Positions 19,792-26,914 of a stretch of 26,914 bases of DNA are shown here, piece by piece (the stretch's first letter is position 1; every line of letters starts with the position of its first letter). The position numbers were made by a program, and so were the translations under genes. Below the pieces are notes generated by a model, which saw only the letters and a list, made by a program, of their open reading frames with translations, had not been told where the DNA came from and made no database searches. Source of the stretch: Elysia marginata (Eukaryota; Mollusca; Gastropoda; Plakobranchidae); the NCBI GenBank assembly GCA_019649035.1, contig BMAT01000426.1:99526-126439 (forward strand). Reading direction: 5' to 3'.

Positions 19792-20425
19792 CACATTTCA
19801 CCTCTCCTAAAAGACCTACAGTGGTTGCCAATTGCATCCAGCACACGTTACAGTGCCATAATAAGCAGCAATTTCCCAACTATTTAAAAGAGTAAATCAA
19901 ACCGTATGTCCCTACATGAAATTAAAGATCATCTTTGAAAAACCAAGATTCAACCTGAAGAGTTATGCCGGTTAAAGAGCCTTTGCTCATCAAGGAGTAG
20001 AACTATGGAACAAGGTTCCACCTCATCTTAAAAATGCAAGGACGTAAACATCTTTTAAGTCTAATTTGAAAACTCACCTCCTTTTCCTAGCTTTTGAAAC
20101 TTAACTTTGTTTCTATCTTTGAGAAAATCTCAAATTTCAAGCACTTAGCTTTGACGTTGTTTTTTTTTTTATTTGAAAATAATATTTCTCAAGATTTGCA
20201 ATGTATTTTTTACATTATGTCTAGGACTATATTTATATGGTTTTAATGGTTGATTTATATTTAGCATGTAACTTTATCTTTATAACTAAATACTTAAAAA
20301 TAAAAGATATGCATGTAAACTTTTGAGCTATGTACGCCAAAGTTGTTAGGATGAAATAGAAAGCAATTTGAGCTCCTATTGGGGACGGCGCTATAAAAAT
20401 AAACTTATTATTATGATAATTATAC
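19792..20425 (+). mobile_element. Second decayed LINE (CR1/L2-like) tail
   Basis: Plus-strand frames contain HISPLLKDLQWLPIASSTRY (from about 19792), AHQGVELWNKVPPHLKN (about 19987-20037) and TSFKSNLKTHLLFLAF (about 20048-20095). These are the LKDLHWLPI, LWN.LP and F...LKTHLF blocks of CR1/L2-type LINE polyproteins. It ends with GGCGCTATAAAAATAAA and a short TTA run (about 20387-20415), the characteristic 3' end of these elements. Frameshifts and a stop make it inactive. It is antisense to the kinase gene. Confidence 0.85.
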
Positions 20426-21600
20426 TTTCAACAAAACAATGGATTGAAAGTTGTTTCTCCTAAGTCAGGGAGACCTGTTATCTATGTTAAGTCCATTATA
20501 CCTGAAAAATGTTTTTTTTTAATGAAAATTTTAAAACAGTGTTGATATTAAAGCTTTACACTTTACAGTTAAACTAAAAACATTTAAACTGCATGTTCTC
20601 AAAATTTATATAAGCCTATCAGGTTATCAAATCGTAGTTCATTTAATTTTTCTGTAACAAAGCGTCCTCTTATGTTACATTGTAAGTTGTAATTTTTTTC
20701 TTTCAACAATTTTTTAAAATGTAATTATGTGATAAACCATCACAAATGTATTTCTTACACTAAAAATGCTAAAAATGCTTCGCATACAAAAAAAAATTTA
20801 CATGCACATTTTATTGTTTTGAAGATGAGCCTATTAAACCTCCAAATGAAACTAATCAAGTTTTCTACATTCCTTTACTGTAGGAATATCCAAAACAAAT
20901 GGGCACACGATATGATTTTGTTAACTACTAAACTGGTCTAAATAAAATCTGCACTTACTGAACTAGACATAAAACTCAAGGGAAAATTGACAGCACAATC
21001 AAACTTAAAAATAAAATTGAAGTGCGATTTTGTTTAAAGTTTTCAAAATTTGAATGTTTTCTTTAATGATGATCATTTCTCAGTAAGAATGTTAATTAAA
21101 TCTGATGAGCTTAATTATGAGACAGTACTGAGTGTATTTAATATAGCTGCTAACTGTCACACACTGTTACCATTTACAGTTTACTGTTCTTGATATTAAA
21201 AGTGCCACTCTAGTAAGAGGCTATTTTAACTGTCACAGAAAGAAAAAAAATGCTTCCATAAAATCTTTTTCAAAACTTAAGATCATAAGAAAATAGCCAA
21301 AGATCTGAATCTGAGAGAAAAAGAGGAAACTTAAGTCTCACAAAAATGTCCTTGGCAGGTCTGTCACCTGCTCTTACATGTGTTTATAGTTAGCCTATAA
21401 ATGAATTACATTATGAAGTTGGGACTCATTTGGACTTCAAGTGAAATTTTACAAACACCATTTTTAACAATAACATAAGTATAAAAAGAGAAACACAGCC
21501 TTTTAAGTGCTTTTATTATAAGAGGGGAAAAAGTTGGGGGGTTTTAAGAACCATAGATATGAGAAGGACATCCTACAATTTTGAATAATTAAACACTCAG
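20426..21600. other. Gene-free stretch downstream of the kinase coding region
   Basis: AT-rich without recognisable genes. It contains possible minus-strand poly(A) hexamers (TTTATT on the plus strand at 21512-21517 and 21603-21608). It may be 3' UTR of the kinase gene. Confidence 0.4.
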
Positions 21601-21602
21601 TG

Positions 21603-21608
21603 TTTATT
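21603..21608 (-). terminator. Proximal poly(A) signal of the kinase gene
   Basis: TTTATT on the plus strand reads AATAAA on the minus strand, 63 nt after the kinase stop codon. If used, it would give a 3' UTR of less than 100 nt. A second hexamer is at 21512-21517. Confidence 0.4.
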
Positions 21609-21670
21609 CAATTCCACAGACTATAAAATATCTCATCTGCAGCAACAATGAGAAAAGAAACTTCCATAGA

Positions 21671-22436
21671 CTACGTTGGTGTTTTTGAACAGTCCACATC
21701 TAAATGTTCAACATTTCCTCCATCCTCAATGCACTTTGCTTTCTTGGGTGGAATCTCCATTGACATACGCTTGCGAGAATTTTCCAGCTTGATACTGTCT
21801 TTAGGTGATAAAGGATGAGACAAAATGTTCACACTGTGCTCCCTGAGGTTTGAATCTTCACACTTTTTCAAACTTTCCCCTCTAAGATTTGAGATTTCAG
21901 GTACCACCAAGGGTTGGGTGCGCACTAGGGTTTTAAAGCAAGCAGCAGCAGCAGATGTGGTGGCAGACTCAACAACCTCAATAGCAAAGGCTGTCATAGT
22001 GGATTCTTCTGGGGTGTTTGTGGTGGATGTAAAACTTGCAGCAGAGTCTGTTGGTGAGACATCAGAGGCCTCTGGGCAAGTCTCAAAGGAGGTGCAACTA
22101 CTTTTGTCTATTTCTATATGTGAAAGTGTACTACTTATTAAATCTTTCTCTTCGCTTGCACTAGTCCTGCTGCTGCTACTGCTTGTTTTGTTTGTGGCCA
22201 GCAACGCAGGCTCTGATGATGACCTACCATTTGCAATTGGTAGTGGTTCAGAGACTGGAGCCTCAATGGTTGATACACTGCATTTTCTATCTGGCGACAT
22301 ATGCCAGTTGCTTGGGACAATCATATCATGAGCCAGTTCTTGGGAATGGTCAGGTGTAGGCACTTGGATAGTCATTGTATCTTTCAAGCTTGAAAGCCAT
22401 GGGTGGTCAAGGCACTGTCTGGCAGTCATGCGGTCT
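21671..22436 (-). CDS. DRAK: Kinase exon 5: end of catalytic domain, Ser/Thr-rich tail and stop
   Basis: Acceptor ACTCAACAG (minus strand) ends at 22437. The first base completes Arg165, giving [14 protein letters not shown], the end of kinase subdomain XI. The rest is a low-complexity Ser/Thr/Ala/Glu-rich tail with a run of serines from AGC-type codons near 22172-22150, probably disordered. The basic cluster [17 protein letters not shown] lies near the end. Stop TAG is at 21673-21671. A plus-strand frame at 21825-22331 is a shadow. Confidence 0.93.
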
Positions 22437-25400
22437 CTGTTGAGTATAGCAATTAAGTATTTAGTACCTTTACTCTCATAAATTTGCTCAATATTATCAT
22501 TATGTGCATTGTAATTGCAGTTTTAGAAATAAGTTTGCATTTAATTGAATTAAACTCTTTAAAATTTCTGAACAAAAACAAAAGGTGGGGGGATGAGACT
22601 ATTATTGCAGAAAGTGTTTAAAAATTATAAACCTGTATAAATATAATTTTTGTAAACAGTTATCACACAATCTATAAAGAAGTGTATGCCTGGAAGGAAA
22701 CTGGAACATTTTTTATCTGTTTAATTAAGCTAAATTTGTAACAAATAAATTTGAAGTTTAGGTCAATTTCTTGGATTTTTTACAAAAAACAAAAACAGAA
22801 AAAAATTCACACTTTAAATTCGAACAAAGATTATGCTTTTAAAATAATGTGTTGAAAAAACTATAAACTACTTCAGAAGTAAAGAAAAAGGTCAAACCTA
22901 GGTTTCTTGACTAAAAGCTTGGATATAAAATCTTTGGCAAGCGGGTTTATCTCTTCAAACAGATCATCTGGGTAGTCCATTTTGACTTGAGTGATATTGC
23001 AAAATGTTTCTTGCTGAGTCTCCCCAGCAAATGGTGAACATGCTGTCAACATAACATACGTCAGAACGCCAAGGCTCCTGTTACAGAAAGACATAACAAC
23101 ATAACAAATGAAAAATTTTGTATTGGGAAATGAAAGTTACAAAGTCAAATGACCATCTTAAGACAGCTGAAAAATTATTTTATTTATTTATTACTAATGT
23201 ATTTATCTCTAAGGCAGTATTTTAATTTTAATAAAAGGTGTTTTAAAAAGGGTATATGTAAATGTGATAAAGGCTTTCTTTCAGGAACAGAAAGAAATAC
23301 TGTCGTAAACTTTAAGAGTAGATTAGACAGCTTGTGAGATTCAAATGTTTATTTCTCATTTCTAGAATGAAGAACTGTGTCACTCTCTGCAACTAAACCT
23401 CATAATTATGTCTTCTAGGCCTGCTTAGGTGCGGAAGATTGTAAAAAAAATATTTTTTAAAAGAATTTCTGCTGGTTCATCGTTATTTGCCAGTGCTTTT
23501 CCATAATGGCTCAAGAGAGTTTTATGGTTGGTGGATCATTTCAAGGAGCTAAAGGGTGAAATCTTAAATGCCTATCAACACATTTGCAAGGGTGCCATTC
23601 AAATTTTCTAAATATAACTGAACTACCTGGCTCTATGCTCTTGCCTAAATTAACAAGCTGTAAAGGTGTCTTTTACTTTTAGGAGCTTTGAATCGTCATT
23701 GTTTGTTGGATCAGTTTTGTTTAAATTTCTGTGGGTTTTTTTTTTTAGTTTCTATGGCTTAAGAAAAAGGAAAACACGGAAAACGACTGAAAAATGGCAT
23801 CCCTGTGTTTGATAAGAAATCAGAAAACACTATGTGCCTGTTGCAGATTTAAAGGTATGCCACTTTGTTCCAAAGACAAGAGGGACATGCTTTATTCACG
23901 AAGTAAAATTTATATAGAAAGATACCCAGCATAGATAAACAATCAATAAATTCTTTTTATTGATTGATAACTGATACGATATAAAAGAAACAGAAGAAAA
24001 TGACAAGTGTCATAACTTGTCTTTAAGTTTGAGACAGTCATTACAAGGAAAAAGTCTCTATTTTTATCACGTCCAGGGTAAATGAGTCAGATGTATAAAT
24101 TTTCAACATCAAAGGCGTTGCTATTTTTAACAAGACATTTGTTCTAAAAAAATGAAATTTCATATAACTAGCACTATTTTGTGGAAAGATATAAAAAATT
24201 GTGCAACTTAAAATATGGAGGCAACAATTAAAAAATTAGACCTTTAAATTGTGTTTCCTAAAAAAAAAGAAGATTTATTCACCCTGGAAGTGAGACATTT
24301 ATATCCACAAAAATAGGTAAAAATAGATCCCAATTAATAAAACCAGGAATAAAGCATAATTGATTTGCATTTATTACAATGACACAAACTGATAGGTCTA
24401 AGAAATAAATATTAGACAATACATTTTCCGGACATTAAAATAAATCAATGAAAGTAAATATAATTACCACATATCTGTTTGAATGTTTAGAGGTTCATAG
24501 TCAAGGACCTCGGGCGCTTTGAAATGAAAGATAATGGAAGAGAATTAGTGGGGAAAAACCTTAAGATATATTCTCAACAAAGGATTACTATAGCTTAGGT
24601 AACTGGTTTTTAAAAAAAGATGTTAGCCAATATTTTCTGTATCATAAAGCATTTTCTAATTAAACTTTTTATCACATCAAAAATTCAATTCAAAGAACTA
24701 TGAGTGTTTTTGCACTGTTGATAGTCTACACTAAATGTTTCAAAATTATTGATATATTTGACATTCTCATCATAGTTCATTAAAATGTGGCCTATGATGT
24801 ATGCCTCAAGTCAAGGGGTATGCCAGCAGAGAAATAACAATGTATTTTTGGTAGGCCTACCAACAGAAAAAACAAACCAGCAAAATATCTCCTACAAACA
24901 AGTTTCTTTATGTATAGAGTTTTTATTGGCATGTAATAGAGGGGGATCTCAGTTTAAAAAAAAAAAACACACACACACACACGCTATAAGTTAGTCTTGT
25001 TTCTACCTTAAAAAAGGATTTCATATTCATTGACGTTATTTGCACAAGAAATCAAATAAAGTACAAACTGTTGCTGTTTTGCAGGTGTTTTTTTCAATCT
25101 TTTCCCATGCATAAAACTTCAGAAATGTTTGAAATATTTCGGTTGTTTCTGTTTAAAAACATACTTAGCTCATCACCAATGTATTTCTTTCTTCTTGTTT
25201 TTTTCCCCTTAACTTTGATCTGTAAGTTCTGACTTAGGCCTGGATTTATTTTAAACATAGCAATGAATATGTGAAGAATATTTTCTTATAACAAGAGCAA
25301 CAAAGTTAAGAAAAATATGTTCTTGGGTAACTTTTATTTTTATTCTGAACCAAAAAACAATATATGAACTTTCCAATTGATTCTGCTTCTCATAGATTTT

Positions 25401-26657
25401 CAAAAATACCTTACCAGTGCAACACAGTGATGTTTGAACAAGTGAGTCTGTAATTTCTGGTCATATAAATGTACCTGGAAACCACTCCGTGTGAATTAAT
25501 TTATATCTCAGTAAAACAACAAAGTTGGGGATGAAACAATTAAAGACATGGTAATCTCAAATTAAAATTTCTTACTACATTCATAAACAAAAAGATATGA
25601 CAAAATGTATATTTAAAATCATATTTGAACTTGATACTTGTTGAGATGCAAATACTTCAAGGCAAAGGGGCAAGGTAAGGGAAAGAGAGTAAAGGACTTA
25701 CCAACATAATCTGGCGTTCCTATAATGTCACGAATATCTTCCCCAGTATTGGTGAGGCAAGCAAAGCCAAGGTCACAAATCTTAATATCACCCTCGGGAA
25801 ATGGTTTTGTCAAAAGGATGTTTTGAGGCTGATAAGAAAAACAATTTTATACTGTGTTATAGATATGTTAAAAAATATACCTATTTTTTTATATTTTACA
25901 TAAATTGACAAAGAATATGAGAATAGAAAAACTAATCAAAGGGAGGAGGAGAAGGGAGATTACAACTGCTTTCATAAGTTTGTTAAGAAGATAGAATAAT
26001 TACTTATTACCATTATTACATTGTTACACCATTACCTACCCCTATATTAAATTCAATATCACAGCAAAAATATACTTAAAACATGAAAAGTTCATACAAA
26101 CCTTTCAGTCAAATCTGAGAAATGCAGACTACTTCAATAACATGGCTTGCCCTGTCAAGACCTTTTGGTCTCAAGCTAAGACAACAGCTAATGACAAAGC
26201 AATGGCTACTAATTGAAATGTCTGTGCCTTGAAAGGTTTCAACCCAACAAGTTCTAAGAAATATACATTTAAAACAGAACCCATGACATTTTAGGTATTA
26301 TGAATGCAACTAAGAAAGAAATGGTTGATGAGCATGTTTTTTATCTTTTAATTGCCATTAAAATGGAAAGAAAAATTACTAGCAATATTTTACAGAGAGA
26401 CACATTTAGAGACAAACCAGATAAAGAGACACCCAATTAGACTGGCAAAGAAACAAAAATGAATGACATAAATGCAAAAACATGTAGCAATCTAAGGCAA
26501 AGTTTAGCAGTCTCCAACCTTGAGATCCAAGTGGACAATGTTTTTGTCATGAAGATAAGCCAAGCCTTCCAATATTTGGGCCAGAAGTTTGCGTACATCA
26601 TTCTCCTTGAATGATTCATTGATAACACACTCATCAAACAGCTCCCCACCTGAGCAG
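21671..26657 (-). CDS. DRAK: DRAK-type serine/threonine protein kinase (STK17A/STK17B-like), 5' partial
   Basis: Five exons (26657-26519, 25828-25702, 24516-24468, 23077-22898, 22436-21671) join in frame into 419 complete codons plus a stop. Numbered from the first complete codon: GGELF at 3-7; HLDLKPQN at 42-49, the catalytic loop with D44, K46 and N49; DLG in place of DFG at 65-67; GTPDYVAPE at 83-91; [15 protein letters not shown] in subdomain [22 protein letters not shown] at 159-178. HLDLKPQN and [12 protein letters not shown] are typical of DRAK kinases (DAPK family, calcium/calmodulin-dependent kinase group), which phosphorylate serine/threonine and act in apoptosis and myosin regulation. 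A Ser/Thr-rich tail (180-419) ends with RKR (386-388) and PPKKAK (394-399), a likely nuclear signal. The ATP-binding lobe is encoded beyond the right edge. Confidence 0.93.
22898..23077 (-). CDS. DRAK: Kinase exon 4: subdomains IX-XI
   Basis: Acceptor TTCTGTAACAG ends at 23078 and donor AG/GTTTGA starts at 22897 (minus strand). It encodes [20 protein letters not shown], a QETFCNITQ segment, and ends [11 protein letters not shown]. The 180 nt keep the frame. The donor is weaker than usual but both ends match the family alignment. Confidence 0.93.
24000..24225. repeat. Dispersed repeat, copy 2 (intronic)
   Basis: Same-orientation relative of 5810-6050: CCAGGGTAAATGAGTCAGAT (24073-24092) against CCAGAGTGAATGAGTTGGAT, and ATTTCAT plus ATTTTGTGGAAAGATATAAA (about 24158-24195). 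Diverged, boundaries approximate, family unknown. Confidence 0.5.
24067..24293. repeat. Imperfect inverted repeat
   Basis: TCACGTCCAGGGTAAAT at 24067-24083 and ATTCACCCTGGAAGTGA at 24277-24293 are reverse complements at 15 of 17 positions, about 190 bp apart. They may be terminal repeats of a small DNA element overlapping the dispersed repeat. The first copy at 5810-6050 shows no matching partner. Confidence 0.5.
24468..24516 (-). CDS. DRAK: Kinase exon 3: APE motif
   Basis: A 49-nt exon: acceptor TTTCAAAG ends at 24517 and donor TG/GTAATT starts at 24467 (minus strand). Its first two bases complete the Ala of APE, and it reads [16 protein letters not shown], ending in the first two bases of the Trp codon completed by exon 4. 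It covers kinase subdomains VIII-IX. Confidence 0.92.
24517..25701. other. Kinase intron
   Basis: No gene seen. Contains a 16-bp perfect palindrome at 24848-24863 and a poly-A plus CA dinucleotide tract at 24957-24981. The plus-strand frame at 24785-24994 runs into that tract and is not credible. Confidence 0.6.
24957..24981. repeat. Poly-A and CA microsatellite
   Basis: An A-run of about 11 leads directly into about seven CA units, then CGC. A simple sequence repeat in a kinase intron. Confidence 0.9.
25702..25828 (-). CDS. DRAK: Kinase exon 2: catalytic loop end and DLG motif
   Basis: Acceptor TTTTTCTTATCAG ends at 25829 and a strong donor GTAAGT starts at 25701 (minus strand). It encodes [20 protein letters not shown], then [20 protein letters not shown] and YV, plus one base of Ala. 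The metal-binding motif is DLG rather than DFG. The activation segment is short, as in DRAK kinases. Confidence 0.95.
25829..26518. other. Kinase intron
   Basis: AT-rich, with no gene or clear element. Confidence 0.6.
26519..26657 (-). CDS. DRAK: Kinase exon 1 in window: GGELF to HLDLK
   Basis: Acceptor CCTTTTTCAG ends at 26658 and donor AAG/GTTGGA starts at 26518 (minus strand). It encodes [40 protein letters not shown] and VHLDLK, kinase subdomains V end to VIb. A second AG eight bases into the exon (26651-26650) is an alternative acceptor but would break the Ser-Gly lead-in and shift the frame. Earlier exons lie outside. Confidence 0.93.
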
Positions 26658-26914
26658 CTGAAAAAGGAAGAAAATAAATTACAGACACCACAAAAACATG
26701 ATAAACAATAAGTATGACTACTTGCAGACATAGAATAATTTTAAGAAAAACATGTTTACTGATGGAAATGTTATGGTCAGAAAAAGGAACACACATAGAC
26801 AAAAAAAATACTGGAGGTTATCATTTTAATAAATGATGGGTGGCTGGGTTTTTTTTTGCTTTTTTTATATTGGCACCATACTTTAAATATGGCAGTGGAT
26901 CTGAGCAAAATACA
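26658..26914. other. Kinase intron, truncated by the window edge
   Basis: T-rich on the minus strand immediately before the acceptor; otherwise featureless. The exons for the glycine-rich loop and the VAIK lysine of the kinase must lie beyond the right edge. Confidence 0.7.

Larger units (their letters stand above)
23078..24467. other. Kinase intron with hairpin and repeats
   Basis: Holds an 11-bp perfect hairpin (23940-23950 with 23956-23966, 5-nt loop) and the second dispersed-repeat copy (24000-24225). A plus-strand frame ends [10 protein letters not shown] near 23306-23335, faintly like the tail of some LINE proteins. No other gene is seen. Confidence 0.5.

Noticed and set aside
21825-22331. 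168-codon plus-strand open frame
   Set aside because: It is the antisense shadow of the Ser/Thr-rich kinase tail, produced by biased AGC/TCT codons.
23149-23337. Plus-strand frame ending [10 protein letters not shown], like a LINE protein end
   Set aside because: Only about nine residues fit; too little to call an element.
26437-26802. 121-codon minus-strand frame overlapping kinase exon 1
   Set aside because: It is a different frame of the exon and flanking intron; the kinase frame (GGELF, HLDLK) is clearly the real one.

Overview
The window is AT-rich DNA from an animal, most likely an invertebrate. It has short GT-AG exons in long T- or A-rich introns, and degenerate non-LTR retrotransposon (LINE) pieces resembling those common in molluscs and other lophotrochozoans. 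Phylum placement is an inference from repeat content and gene style. There are no bacterial-type genes, CRISPR arrays, rRNAs or tRNAs.

Layout. (1) 1-1000: a GACA microsatellite, an unrecognised broken reading frame on the minus strand, and the decayed carboxyl end of a LINE reverse transcriptase on the minus strand. (2) 1010-1700: a more CpG-rich block with a 30-bp inverted repeat, a possible promoter region. (3) 3002-10016, plus strand: the 3' part of a spliced gene. Eight exons join in one frame for 287 complete codons plus a stop, including a 42-nt microexon. The protein has an internally repeated IPLY(S/T)GC motif and resembles, from memory only, sperm or ciliary microtubule-inner proteins of the SPATA48/SPMIP7 type. 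Its introns hold a truncated LINE RNase H fragment, a LINE tail, a 27-bp-arm foldback and a dispersed repeat. (4) About 10.2-21.6 kb: gene-free sequence with a broken LINE reverse transcriptase fragment (minus strand), a diverged tandem duplication, an N gap next to poly-A, and a second LINE tail. (5) 21671-26657, minus strand: the 3' five exons (419 complete codons) of a death-associated protein kinase-related serine/threonine kinase (DRAK, STK17A/STK17B family). They run from just before kinase subdomain VIa through a Ser/Thr-rich tail ending in a nuclear-localisation-like basic cluster. Its 5' exons lie beyond the right edge.

The two genes are convergent. Nothing in the sequence ties their functions together. 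The most notable points are the DFG-to-DLG change in the kinase, the phase-preserving microexon that completes a repeated motif, the foldback with a flipped extra copy at 6925-7016, two copies of an unnamed dispersed repeat (one in an intron of each gene), and the possibility that the kinase mRNA has a very long 3' UTR. I found no convincing wholly new system; this looks like an ordinary two-gene animal locus with a rich repeat record.
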